Positions 1 to 11,222 of a stretch of 64,000 nt of DNA are shown here, piece by piece (the first letter of the stretch is position 1; every line of letters starts with the position of its first letter). Both the position numbers and the translations under genes were made by a program. The notes below the pieces were generated by a model that saw only the letters and a program-made list of their open reading frames with translations, had not been told where the DNA came from and ran no database searches. Source of the DNA: Nelumbo lutea (taxonomy: Eukaryota > Streptophyta > Magnoliopsida > Proteales > Nelumbonaceae); the NCBI GenBank assembly GCA_022828595.1, contig JAKGHH010000008.1:23924378-23988377 (forward strand). Direction: 5' to 3'.

Positions 1-136
1 GGGCTGGTTGAAGGTTTCTCTGCCCCCTGAATCAGTTAGAACCCTGATACACCCCATGTAGGGGTGTATCGGGAAGTCACTGGCACGATATGTATCCGCT
101 TATATGGGTCCATACGTATCAATACTTTGAACCTTG
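1..136. repeat. Small TIR element, family 'CAAGGTTC', right part
   Basis: The stretch ends in TATCAATACTTTGAACCTTG, the inverse of the CAAGGTTCAAAGTATTGAT left end seen in four other copies (1304, 3631, 52437, 56868). Its interior shares the 'CCCCCTGAAT...GAACCCTGATACACC' core with the 52437 copy. The left end lies outside the window. Non-coding, probably a non-autonomous DNA transposon. Confidence 0.7.
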
Positions 137-480
137 GATATGCCTAGGATTTGGGAAAGTAAACTAATTAGATGAAAGAAGAATATATTTACATCAACAT
201 TGTCTAAAATGCATAGTAAGGGATATAAAACCTACAAAGGCATACAATCATGGGAGTTCATTAGTTCATTGTAACTGACCCAATTATTAATCAGAACAAA
301 ATCATGGGACCTGAACCGACATAATCGGTTTGGTTCAGTTTGGGCGGTCAGGTAGAATCAACCCATTGGCAGCCCTATTGATACTTGTGAAGTCTTATGG
401 GCTCTTAATCTCATCGCCTGGAGGTGGTCTATAGTACACATGTCCATCATGCAAAGATTCAAGGAAACAACAACGTTCAC
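137..480. other. Intergenic, nothing recognised
   Basis: No conserved reading frame, RNA gene or element boundary could be supported in this stretch. Confidence 0.5.
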
Positions 481-1020
481 TTGAAAGGGAGAGAGGGAGA
501 GAGACAGAGTTGGCCGGAGGGAGACACAACAGCATCTGAGGGGAATAGAAATGAGAGACAGAGTGAGAGGGGGAGAGACGGAGGGAGAGAGGAAGAGGGG
601 AACATAAACGAGAGGCAGAGTGAGAGAGGAAGAGGGGAACATAAATGAGAGACAGAATGAGAGAGGGAGAGAGAACGATTGTTGGAAACAACAGCGTTCA
701 CTTGCCTGTGACTCGCCGTGCGATGGTGAGAGACAATGAAAGCCGGCCCTTGTGACTCGCCGTGGCGGGATGGTGAAAGACAACGAAAGCCGGTCCCTAT
801 GACTCACTGTGGGATGGTGAGAGACAACCAAAGCCAGTTGGTCAGAGTTGGCAGAGACAGATATGAGAAACCGAGTGAGAGACGGAAAGAGGGGGAGAGA
901 TAAAGTGAGAGAGGGAAAGAGTGGGAGAGAGAGAGAGAGAGAGGGAAATAGAGAGAGAGAGAGAACAGGAAGAGAAAGGGGAGTGAACCTCGGAGGGGGT
1001 TGAAAGAGGAAGATTGAGAC
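481..1020. repeat. Purine-rich GA low-complexity tract
   Basis: The plus strand is dominated by GAGAGA, GGGAGA and AGAGAG runs, with the purest GA microsatellite near 925-960. The long minus-strand open frames here encode only Ser/Leu/Pro-rich low-complexity peptides, a composition artefact, so no gene is called. Confidence 0.85.
708..838. repeat. Three imperfect tandem repeats of about 45-48 bp
   Basis: Units begin near 708, 751 and 799. Each starts GTGACTCGCCGTG (or ATGACTCACTGTG in the third) and continues GATGGTGAGAGACAA and AAAGCC. The array lies inside the GA-rich tract. No function is evident. Confidence 0.8.
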
Positions 1021-1023
1021 GGG

Positions 1024-1260
1024 GTGTGAGAGTCGCACCAGTATTGATGTTTTTGGCTTTTGCATTCTGATTTAATGCCCCGCTTGTGTAGATTTCATTT
1101 ACTCTACGATCAGGTGGCCACGTATCTCGATTCTGTAGAAAGATAGATAGAGAGAGATGTGGTGTGAGAGTCGCACGAGTATTGATGTTTTCGCATGCTG
1201 ACTTAATGCCCAGCTCGTGTAGATTCTATTTACTCTACGCTTGGGTGGCCACGTATCCTC
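1024..1260. repeat. Tandem duplication, period about 138 bp
   Basis: Two copies begin GTGTGAGAGTCGCAC at 1024 and 1162. Both continue through GTATTGATGTTTT, TTTACTCTACG and GGTGGCCACGTATC. The spacer carries a GATA/GA run. Confidence 0.85.
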
Positions 1261-1303
1261 ATTATATATATATATTATCAAAAATCTAGTTTTAAGTTGT
1301 TAC

Positions 1304-1550
1304 CAAGGTTCAAAGTATTGATACCTATTGGCCTGTATCGGCCAATATATATAGTAATAGTGGCTTCCTAATATGTTCTTATAGGGAGTATATCAAGGTT
1401 CTGACCGATTTAAAGAGTGGAGGAACTTTAAACCGCCCCCTGAATTAGTTTTGAAAAGAAAAAAAAAAAAAAAAGCAAAACAAAAACACTACTGATATTG
1501 CTTGATACACCTCTACGAACGTATCAAGCGTATCAATATTTTGAACTTTG
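1304..1550. repeat. Small TIR element, family 'CAAGGTTC'
   Basis: The left end CAAGGTTCAAAGTATTGAT is answered by ATCAATATTTTGAACTTTG at the right end. The interior shares the TGTATCGGCCAATA and A-rich segments of the family. No convincing target duplication remains in the flanks. Confidence 0.75.
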
Positions 1551-2201
1551 ATGAAAATATGTATATGTACATACCGTTGAACTAATGACCAGACAACTGA
1601 GGGAAAAATAATATTTTTTTTGAAAAGTGGTTTTTAAAACATTTTATAAGTGCAAACTAATATTGTTATGTTTATGTCTATAAAGGGTCATTTAAAATAA
1701 CCCCTGTAATTTTGCATATTTAATAAAACCTATCTATAATTTATATATAGTCTATACTTTGCAAATGTATTATCTATTACCAGTTTTATTTACTTAAGTA
1801 CAAAATGACATTTTTAACCTTAATGTCGATTTGATTAAATTAATTAGAACCTTGACCATCTAGCTCTTAAAACTGATGATCTCGCAGGTCAAAACTTTTG
1901 GTGGTTTGACCTGTCAATACGACGGTGGTAGGAGGCTGTTAGACCAAAGTATGAAGTGTGGGCATGTGGTATCAAAGGGTTGCGTTTCTGTGTCAATTCT
2001 TAGTTGTCGGTCGCCCCATGACCCGACCCAATACTTGTAAAGAACCCAAAAGAGAAGAAAATTCTTTGAGGTCTGTGCAGGGGCTGAGCTCTGGCAGTAT
2101 AAACCTGACCCATTTTTATATGGGTCCCATACCTGTTTCTAGGGTTTGACATCACAAAGAATGATTAAGATGGAGTCCGGATCTTTTGCTCCTGTCCACA
2201 C
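1551..2201. other. Intergenic, nothing recognised
   Basis: AT-rich sequence with one short open frame (1958-2149) that resembles no family I recognise and shows no gene context. Confidence 0.5.
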
Positions 2202-2331
2202 AAACTCTGTCCACCTTTACCCACAGAACACTGCAGTCGAACATCTCATCCTCCTACGTAATATTATGAAGAGAGAGATGTTCTTAATTTACGGGAATAG
2301 TGTGCTGTGAGTAGAAGTGGGCAGAGTTTTA
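2202..2331. repeat. Short fold-back (MITE-like) element
   Basis: AAACTCTGTCCACC near 2203 pairs with GGGCAGAGTTT near 2319-2329. The pairing extends inward through ACCCACAGAACACT against AGTGTGCTGTGAGT, then CGAACATCTC against GAGATGTTC. The arms occupy nearly the whole 130 bp. It is too short to code. Confidence 0.65.
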
Positions 2332-3630
2332 GGTGCTGTTTATACCTGTACCCATTGTTATTTGTTGTTATAATGGATTTTTCTCCTCTTCATTTTAATT
2401 GTATATGTGTATTTATGTATGAAATATACATTTGTTAATGAAATTTACGCATTGTTTTTCAATCCATTGATTCCATTCTACTTTGGGAATTAGACGAACA
2501 AAGCCCAATAATAGATGGTTGTATAAAAATATACTCCTAAATCCTTTCAAATCCCATTAGGCCTGATTAGGCTCGGTTTGACCCAAACCAACTCTGAATC
2601 CAGCCTATGCTGTATTAGGATTAAAGTCGAAATCCAGCTTATGTTTCACTCAGAGTTGATTTTCAATTTTCACCTTAAGCTGTGCTCAAAAAAAAAAAAA
2701 AAAAAAAAAAGCATCTTAAGCTTGGGCCAGGATGACCACCCCTCCTAATTTTCAATTTTCATCAAAGCGCACGTCTATCATCATGTTGGGATCAGTTAAA
2801 GAAATAAATAAGGCATCTTTTTCTGTGCAAAAAGTAAAATAACTCTTTCAAATATCAAAATCTAATATTTGAAAGATTCACTCAAGTCTATAATCTATCA
2901 ATCAAAATACTCAATTAGGCAAAATTTATCTCATCTTTCTCACTTTGAATTTAGGTGATAATTTCATCCACAGGCATCTAACAACCGTTATGCTGAGCAC
3001 TAATGCTGCATGCATGCTTTTACTACAATGTTCTGGATATTAACCTAACCATTGTGCCTACTTTATGGGCTCCTTTCACTATTACAGCTCAAAATTGCAC
3101 TATAAACAAGAAGGTAAAGAAAAAAATAAACCAATAATTTATGAGAATTATTATAATATGCTAATTCCTACTAATTAGTAGAAATTAGTATATTATATTT
3201 ATTATATACTAGTTTATTGGTAAATTATAATAATTTATCGATTTTATGGAATTTAATGGCTATTTTTTGACATTTCTACTAATTTATGATAATTTTTGGC
3301 AAATTATTTTAGTGTATTTAGGATATATTATTTGATAATTTCAAGTAATTATCATCCTAAAGTCTACTAATTTGTGATAGTTTCTTTTGATTTATTTTTA
3401 GTATTTTTTTTAAATATTGGTTATTTATGTCTAATGATGGTAATTTCTTTTTATTTATATTTGATAATTTTTATAATTATTTGACAATTGTTATTGTTAC
3501 ATCATTTGACAATTTTAGCTATAACAGCTATCAAATTTCAAAAAAAAAAAAATCAAATAGCAATATTTTTAACTTATAATATGTAAAAATCTTCAGCGCA
3601 CAAAATCTACAAATGTAAACCAAAGCAATT
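2332..3630. other. Intergenic AT-rich sequence
   Basis: No gene recognised. It contains an adenine tract near 2689-2710 and, from about 3120, an AT-rich stretch of short TAATTTATTA-type words that resembles the tracts at 3.9-4.6, 18.5-20.3 and 22.7-23.2 kb. Confidence 0.5.
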
Positions 3631-3858
3631 CAAGGTTCAAAGTTTTGACACGTATCGGTTTGTATTGGCCAATACATATTGTGCCGATGGCTTCTTGGTA
3701 TGACCTATAGGGGTTGTATTGGGTGAGCCACTAGTTCAAAGGGTAGTCAAGCCTTAAACCAGCCTTTCTGAACTGATTCTGAAAAAAATAAGTAAAACAT
3801 AAAAAAAAAAAAGCACCGACACAGGGTGTATCGACCCATATCAATATTTAGAACCTTG
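3631..3858. mobile_element. Small TIR transposon with 8-bp TSD, family 'CAAGGTTC'
   Basis: The element runs from CAAGGTTCAAAG to TTTAGAACCTTG. It is flanked on both sides by a perfect 8-bp direct repeat AAGCAATT (3623-3630 and 3859-3866). An 8-bp target duplication is typical of hAT-superfamily transposition, so this copy defines the boundaries and probable class of the family. It is about 228 bp long and has no coding capacity. Confidence 0.85.
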
Positions 3859-3866
3859 AAGCAATT

Positions 3867-4620
3867 CATTGAGCTAAATGCAAATAGCATTTTTAACTAA
3901 CATTATGTAACAATCTTCAAAGCACAAAACCCAAAAATTTAAACCAAAGAAATTCAATAAGAAAAAAGACAAACATTATTTTTGGTGATTTTTTTAACAT
4001 ATTTATTAAATATTTAATTATCAACAATATTTATCAATTATAGTAAGTAATTATAACATTTTATTAAATAATCAGCAATGGTAGTTTTAATAATAATATT
4101 TACTTATTTTTAATATAACAGTAATTATTAAATTTATGAATAGGATTTATTAACAATATTCATTAAATTAATAATTACCAAAATTAAATTAAATTATCAG
4201 TAATAGTCAATACTTATAATATTTTATTAAATAATCGATAACAATACAATAACATTTTTAATTATTTTTTAACATAACAATAATTACTAAATTTATTAAC
4301 ATTATTTATAATTTTAATTTGAAGTAAATTAGAGCAAATATATATATATATATATATATATATTTATTTATTAACAATATTTATAATAACAGTAATTATT
4401 AATTATAATCACTAATTATATATTTAATAAATTACTGTAATAATCAATAATTATTAAAACCGAGTTAAAATAAATAGATAAGAGTATTTATCTAAACTGG
4501 GTTTATAAATAAAATCGGATTTGGTATTTATAGTCAGTAATAGTTAGTATCAGTAATGGTTAATAATTATAATCGGTAATTAATCATAATCAGTAATTAA
4601 ATAATCGATAATTAAATTAC
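3867..4620. repeat. AT-rich low-complexity tract with (TA)n
   Basis: The stretch is almost pure A/T with recurring ATTATTAATTA and CAGTAATTA words and a (TA)n microsatellite at about 4339-4363. Nothing coding is supported. Confidence 0.7.
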
Positions 4621-5475
4621 CGCCATTTGGCGAAAGGGGAGACCATCCCTTTCGTATATATATAAAAGATGGCCCTCAACTACTCCCTAGGGGTTTGTGG
4701 TAAATGCAATTTGTAATTTTTCTCTCCTCCCTGTTCCCTTTCGTTCTAACCTCCAACTGAACGAGCATCCTTCTTCTCTTGCACCGGCATGGATGACTAT
4801 GTTGACCTCCGATATTTTTAGCAGCGCTTCCGACGGAAAATCAGTTGTTCTAGTCCATTGGGAATCTACATTCTTCTTCTCATTTTCATCATCTAATCGC
4901 TATACGTAAATATCCTTTATCTTTTCCCTTGCCCCTTGACCTTCCCGCCTTCTTCCCTTGCACTGACGTAGACAGACGAGACGATGAGGTGAACTATCTT
5001 TTCTTCCCCAGACTCCATTACAACAATTATAACAAGTTATTTCAACTAAATGGACTACTTGAAGTTCATATTGCAATGTAAAAAAAATTAGGCAATTTCA
5101 TGCTATCTATTACTTGTTGGAAGAAATAATTGACGCTGATATTTCTTTGGATTATGAAGAATAGTTCTTGCCTGCTATTTTGTATGAAAGAAATTAGTTT
5201 CCCCCCATTTTTTTTAACTGATATCTTGCGTCTTATTGAACCCAACTCAATATTCCATTGTTTAGCCTATAACCTATAGTTGCATTCAAACCCCATCCAT
5301 TGTGAGTCCATGTTTTTTATGTTCAGTAATTATGTATTTTTTTTGGTTGACAACTTTTTTTTTTTGGATTTACATTTTCATTAAGGAAAATACTTTGAAA
5401 CCATGGCATCGAGGGGAATTTGCACTGGATGTTCGCCAAAATACTTGAGGGACTTTATTTCACAGTTGTCATTAA
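4621..5475. other. Intergenic, nothing recognised
   Basis: Short open frames are present but none shows a family signature. It lies immediately upstream of the plant-mobile-domain relic. Homopolymer T runs occur near 5338 and 5357. Confidence 0.45.
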
Positions 5476-6126
5476 GGAGAGAGCACATCGAAGCTCTGGA
5501 TGCCACCGTTTGGACAACCACTGCAAATTCCACCCACTACATTTGATAAGGTTCTTATACTCGAGATGGTACCACGATGGGATTCAAAGACCACCACATT
5601 CAATTTAGGCAGTGAACATGTACCTTTCGTCGACTGCAACATTGCATTAATCTTGGGTCTGAGGTTAGAAGGACATCCCATGATGACAGATATGGACTTG
5701 CCTAATCCAGAGTTCATTGGTCGTTTGTTCAGTGTTACTATCGATTCCTTGGCACAACTGTTGCTGAACACAACTGAGGATAAGCTTCTTAGTATAGTGC
5801 ACAAGGAATCAAATGAATCAATAGAAGATGTGGTCAAATTGATTCTCTTTTACCTCTTTGATTTTGTGAATGAGCCTTGTCCGGGTCAAGTTGATTCTCT
5901 TGCACCTCTTTGTTTCCATAAGGGGGCCCGGGTGAGCCTTGTCTAGGCTAATTTTGTGAATGATCTGGCACACATATCAGAATACTCATGGGCGTGATGT
6001 ATGCATGAATTCCTCGTACATGCCCTTAATCGTGTTGTCGGAGGTGCTAATGAGGATGGTCAACAGTCCTATTCAGGCACTTTATTTGGATGTGTTGTTG
6101 CTTTGATGGTGTGCCCTGGTACCTCA
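5476..6126 (+). pseudogene. Plant mobile domain (MAIN-like) gene relic
   Basis: The translated frame starting at 5500 contains PRWDSKTTTFNLGSEHVPF followed by ALILGLRLEGHP. This matches the WxxxTxTF-L...(D)xxxLLGLxxxG pattern of the plant mobile domain (PMD, the aminotransferase-like domain of MAIN proteins and of transposon-borne relatives). The same frame continues past stops at 5944 (TAG) and 5995 (TGA) into ISEYSWA, EFLVHALNRVV and GTLFGCVVALM, which fits the domain's later 'YSWG...L...L...GC...L' segment. Only part of the domain survives, and no flanking exons or complete start are visible. It could derive from a host PMD gene or from a transposon that carried one. The family call is from remembered motifs and is moderately confident. 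Confidence 0.6.
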
Positions 6127-6428
6127 AGCTTTTCATCAATCCTTTTTCTTTTTTTGTTTTCAGTCCAATGGAACAAAGTATTATTCAGGTACTATATTTA
6201 TATGGATATTTATATTTTAATGCAATTGCAAGCATGGTTGTACAAGCACAGTACAACATTTAGGCCATTAGACCCCACCCACTGTTAGGCCACGGTTGTT
6301 GAAGTGGCAAAACATGGGGTACACTGGCAGCTTTGGCAGTAGAGAATTAGCACGAAAAATAACTGTTGGAACAGTAAATATATGATTGATACTCTCACCC
6401 ACCATATTTAGTTTGGATGGGTTCCAAC

Positions 6429-6807
6429 TAGGGGTGATCATTTCAGCCCAACCCAGCCCGAAAAATCTGGGCTTGGGCCTAGGTTTTTGTTAAGGCCCGA
6501 GCCAGGCTGGGCCTGCATCAAGCCTGCAAAATTTAGGGTCAGGCTTGAGCCTAATTTTTTAGGCCCGGCCTGGACATTTATAAATAATATATATCTTTAT
6601 GTATATATGTTATTTAAAAATATTTGATAATTGATGTTGTATATATTAAATAGAGACTAATAGAGATTTGTAGGAGATTAAAGATAGGGTCTTAGACCTT
6701 ACCAAACTCTAGTCTAATATTTAATGAAATATAGAAATTACTAAACCCTAATCTTCTCAGCTCTCTCTCACCAATTTCACAAAACCACCATCGTGCCCAA
6801 TCTCACA

Positions 6808-6838
<31 letters not shown>

Positions 6839-7468
6839 ACGAATTTTCTAGTGATGAAGACTCCATTGATGAAGATAAATCTGAAGTTTAGAGTGGTTGC
6901 AAGTTTTGAATAATATTGAAACCATTTTCAATATTTTATTACTTATTTATTTACATTAATTTGAACTATTTTTTCTTAGTTTGCTATTATCTTTTTTATT
7001 TCACTTTTTAAAGTTGCTTTTGTTGATATTACATGAAAATGGACAGTTATTTTTTTTTTATAAATATTATAGGTTCTAGCCTTCTAGGTTGATTTTTTGT
7101 TGATAGAAGAATTTGTTTGTTAAAACTATCATTTTTAGCATACTAATGACCAATTAAAACTTAGAAATTACAAGGTATAATTATTTAATTCCTTTGATGT
7201 TAGAAGCTTTTATCTTGATATTAAGTTTAAAATTTCTTACAGATTATTATAGTCTCCACAACAATAAGTGAAAAAAGTACAATTATTTAATTTTGAAACT
7301 GAAATACAATAATTAAGCCCAAAATCTTGGCCTAGCCCAGCCCAGGCCCATGTGGGGTAGGGCCCGAGCTTATATTTTTAGGCCCATAATGTGGGTTGTG
7401 CAGGCCTAGGCCTAGCCTAAGCTTGTTGTTATGAAGGCAAAGCCCGGCCCAGGCCATGATCACCCCTA
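6429..7468. mobile_element. hAT-like non-autonomous element, about 1.04 kb
   Basis: The ends are perfect inverted repeats TAGGGGTGATCA / TGATCACCCCTA. The flanking 8-mers GTTCCAAC (6421-6428) and GGTCCAAC (7469-7476) differ at one position, as expected for an aged 8-bp target duplication. Both subterminal regions are rich in GGCCC/GGGCC words. The interior is AT-rich, carries a (CT)n run near 6805-6835, and shows no transposase frame. Confidence 0.85.
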
Positions 7469-7476
7469 GGTCCAAC

Positions 7477-8324
7477 CCAAAACTTTTCCATTGACACCTT
7501 CTCATATGCACTCTTAAAGGTTTTCTATGAACGTGGTCAAACCAACTCAACCTACTTTCATTTTATTACCTATTGGAGCTTCTCCCATGTTCCTTCAAAT
7601 AACTTTATATTTTACCTTTTTTTATAGTTTTCTTCCAAAATGTCTCTTGCTCAATATATGGGAGCCTGCTTTCCAGGAGTGCAAAACCCGAATTGGGCCA
7701 ATCTGAACAAACCTGATTCAATCTCAACTATAATAGGCTGATTTTTGGCACAGGTGATCTTCCATGCATGAACCACTGACCAAAAATATTAATATAGCCC
7801 TGTTTATATGAAAACAAGCACAGATTTAAACACGTGCTGTAGTGGTATACTGGCACCATGTAGAGTTATTCTGGCATTAACAGTATCCTTTACGTGTGCC
7901 TTCCTTTTCCAATATAAGACCAGATAGTTACTCTCGTCAAAGAATAATTTTCAGAAAGAAGATGGTAAAACAGGAGAATGCAACAAAATCTCATGTTGGC
8001 TACAAACAGAAGATTTTGGCCCACACACCTGGAGAACTTATAAAAAGAACAGGAGGGCAACCATTGTTTGATCCTTTGAACATCTTTTTTTTTTTTTTTT
8101 TTTTTGCAAATTATGTTTTTAACTCTGTGAGTTATTATATATTTACTAGCGAACTAGCAAATACACAACTATTATGAGCGACAATCTGCTACCTACATGT
8201 ACCCGCAAGACACTACCACCACATATCAAGAACATCTCCCCATGAATGACAACTGAGATATTCCTCATGTGTGGCTGCAGTACCTTGTGGGTAGCATATA
8301 TACTATATGTACAAACATGTAGTA
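7477..8324. other. Intergenic, nothing recognised
   Basis: No gene family or element boundary supported. A T-tract lies at about 8087-8105. Confidence 0.5.
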
Positions 8325-8602
8325 TATGTGCTGTGTATTAAATATAGTATGTACATGTATATCATCTAATAATATTTGTAAGCAATTTTCTTTTATTCTA
8401 TTTTTAAACCAACTAATAACCCCTACTTTTCAAAAGAAGGATAAAAAACCTCTATTAGGTATATATGCTGTATATTACATATAGCATGTGCATATCATCT
8501 AATAACATTTCTAAGCATTTTTCTTTTATTCTATTTTTACAGTAGCTAATAACCCCTACTTTTTCAAAAGAAGGATAAAACATAAAAGAACCTCTACTGA
8601 GT
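8325..8602. repeat. Tandem duplication, unit about 137 bp
   Basis: Two diverged copies, about 8325-8461 and 8462-8602, share ATATCATCTAATAA, TTTCTTTTATTCTATTTTTA, CTAATAACCCCTACTTT and AAAAGAAGGATAAAA in the same order. The sequence between these anchors has drifted. Confidence 0.85.
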
Positions 8603-10484
8603 ATGGGGAACTATATAATCATTTTTCTTGGGTTTATGTGGGTTTTATTTTTTTAATTGAGGAGCTTCAGCACTCTTCCTTCCCTAGGGGAAGCCTAGTC
8701 ACATATTTGGAGGAGCCCTCTATCTAAAGGCTTTGCTAGTTGGACCATAAAGCATAAGTGAAATTTTGGAAGTGCAAAACATGAGTAAGAAGATCAATTC
8801 TTTTAGGTTGGGTTAGTCAGCCGTTTACAATTTATGGTTGGTCTTGGAATTAGAAAATATAAGCAAAGTTTGGATTAGAACTAGGTTGAGGAAATGAAAA
8901 AACCAACCTAGACTGAACTCAACAACACACATGTACATTTTATCAACACATATCAACATATTCCACTCTTTAACTTGACAGTTTCAAGTTCTTTGGGTTG
9001 CCCAGTTTTGTTCTATGGTTGAAGAACTAGAAGTTTAGAACCTTGTTCTAACATTTACTTGATCTCGGTTTAGATTTCTACAATTTGATTGGGTTTGGCT
9101 GCAGATAAACATGACCCCTGTGTGTTATACCTAGATTAAGTGAATAAATTGGAAGATAGATTGACGGAATTGTTGTTGTATGAATGGGTTGTCTTTGGAA
9201 AAATGAATCCAATGCAATACTTTTGAACCATGAGAACCTGATGGAAATGGAACTAGCACCCATTGAAGTAGGTTTTGTGTCAATTATGTAATTTCTTCTA
9301 CCAACAAATAAAATAAAATAAAATGTTTATTATGTAATTGCTTCCAAAACAGAACATGCCAAAGATTGGAAGTAGCAGTTGCTGATAACAAAGGATCAGA
9401 CATAAGCTCATGATGTGGATCAAAACATCCTTCAACAGCGTAATTAGTTCCATGTAATCAAGATTCATTAAAATCACACACAAAAAAATTTACTAGAATT
9501 TTCACTAGAAAAGCTTGTATCGGTAATATATTGAGATCCACAATCTCTGCCACATTTAATTTTCACAATTGACACAGAAAACTTGGGCTTGTTTTCCAAT
9601 AAGTAGAAACCACATATGAATGGCTGTAGGTACAAAACCTTGGTCTCACCTAGAAACACAGCCTAACCTTTTGTGTAACTCTCATGTACAACACTCATTC
9701 CAGACCATTAATCAAATAGGGTAGACACCTAAAATTCCAAATTACATCAAGGACATACCAATCCTCAGTAATCTTATGTAGTACTGATAAATGTGTAGGA
9801 CCAAAGATACTTGAACCTCAAGAAAATCTGTGCTTATGTTGCTTGCAATTACATCTCTGGTAAACCAATATGAGACAAAAGGTACCCTTTATTGTTCAAG
9901 AATCTACCGTTCTCTTACCCAAGAATGCTTCAATCTGTCATGTATGAGAGGATATTAACTTCTTTTTGAGGAAAGATGAGTAAGAATTTTATTGCACAAA
10001 CACAGAACAACATAGCACAACAGGCCCCTGGATCAGGAGGACAAGTAAAGCAATAAGAGACTCCTCAACTAGAACTGAAACAAAATAAACTGTGCTGTGT
10101 GCCTGAGCCTTTGCACCATGTCCGTGAATGTATATGTTAGTGGAATTTCTTTTAGTATAATTTCTCACATAACATAATTCACCCAATTAGACTAATAACT
10201 GGGTTTTTTTTTTGTTATTTAGGTAAGCCCCATTCGGGAAATCACGTGGATATTCCCTTAATTACATCTCTGTTACAGGCAGAGAAAACCTTTTGATTCT
10301 GATTCAGAAGTACCAATGAATAGAGACTAACCTAAGTATCATTTTATATTCCCTCTTTGTTAGAGAGAAAACCAGCAAATAAATAAACTTTTTATACATA
10401 ACAAGTAAATAGCTATCATAAATAGTCATATTTCATCAATAAGACTGGAAATGGCCTTTAAATTGTGATTATATACATTTATCA
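8603..10484. other. Intergenic, nothing recognised
   Basis: About 1.9 kb of unique AT-rich sequence. Short open frames on both strands show no family signature, repeat or RNA gene that I can support. Confidence 0.5.
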
Positions 10485-10631
10485 TGGTGTGAGGAACCAT
10501 AATCAATCAAGTTTCATGAACAAGGTTGCAGATGGTTTTCCCCCTCATACATAGGTTAATAGGTTGTGAGGAACCATAGTCAGCCAAGTTTCATGAATAA
10601 GGCTGTAGATGGTTGTCTCCCTCACATATGA
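10485..10631. repeat. Tandem duplication, period about 77 bp
   Basis: GTGAGGAACCATAATCA...AAGTTTCATGAACAAGG...GATGGTT near 10488 is repeated as GTGAGGAACCATAGTCA...AAGTTTCATGAATAAGG...GATGGTT near 10565. Both copies end in a CTC/CCCTCA-rich stretch. Confidence 0.8.
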
Positions 10632-10980
10632 TTAAAATGAGACAAGGAGAAAAAAAAAAAAAGGAAATAATAACAACAAAGAAGGAAAGTGTGTGAAAGG
10701 AGTATAATGAAAGACATAAGTCTAAAAGAGGAAGTTGTAGAAGTATCATAATGAAGAGGTGGAGGAGGAATACTATAATCCCTACTTCTTTCTCATCTTC
10801 TCCCTTTTCTTCCACACCACAATCTTCTCTTCTTTCTCCTTTGGTTTGTCTCTTGTTGCTGTAAATTCTATCAACTGGATAGAATTAGCCAACAAAAAGG
10901 CATTAGCCCCTTCTCCTTGTAGGAGAGGGGTTTATATAGAGGAGGGAGGTGGTTAAGTAATTCCCCCTCCTCTCTTCTTA
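10632..10980. other. Intergenic, TATA-like motif, no gene
   Basis: Pyrimidine-rich then GA-rich sequence with a TTTATATAGAGG motif near 10930. This could be a relic promoter or LTR piece, but no matching second copy is present in the window. Confidence 0.35.
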
Positions 10981-11222
10981 GAGTGCCAAGTGTCACCCCA
11001 CTTAAAGTGAGTTAGAAGAGGGAAAATAACTCTCTCCCCTAGGGTGACATGTGTCTCCCCCACTTCAAGTGGTTAAAGGAAGGAAAATAAATCCTTCTTC
11101 CTAGGGTGACATGTGTCCCCCCCACTTCAAGTGGTTAAAGGAAGGAAAATAAATCCTTCTTCCCAGGGTGACATGTGTCCCTCCACATCAAGTGGTTAAA
11201 GGAGGGAAAATAGCCCTCTTGT
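10981..11222. repeat. Four tandem repeats of about 62 bp
   Basis: Units start at about 10981, 11041, 11103 and 11165. The core of each is AGGGTGACATGTGTC, CCCACTTCAAGTGGTTAAAG and GGAAAATAA. Copies 2 and 3 are nearly identical, and the first is the most diverged. Each unit contains the short palindrome CACTTCAAGTG. Confidence 0.9.

Noticed and set aside
358..1065. Long open frames on the minus strand opposite the GA-rich tract
   Set aside because: The peptides are Ser/Leu/Pro low-complexity, overlap in several frames and follow from the purine-rich repeat, with no family motif.
5472..5837. Minus-strand open frame of 121 codons
   Set aside because: It lies opposite the plant-mobile-domain frame, which carries the recognisable motifs.
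10981..11222. Repeat array considered as a CRISPR-like array
   Set aside because: The units are directly adjacent with no unique spacers, in a plant nuclear context; it is an ordinary minisatellite.
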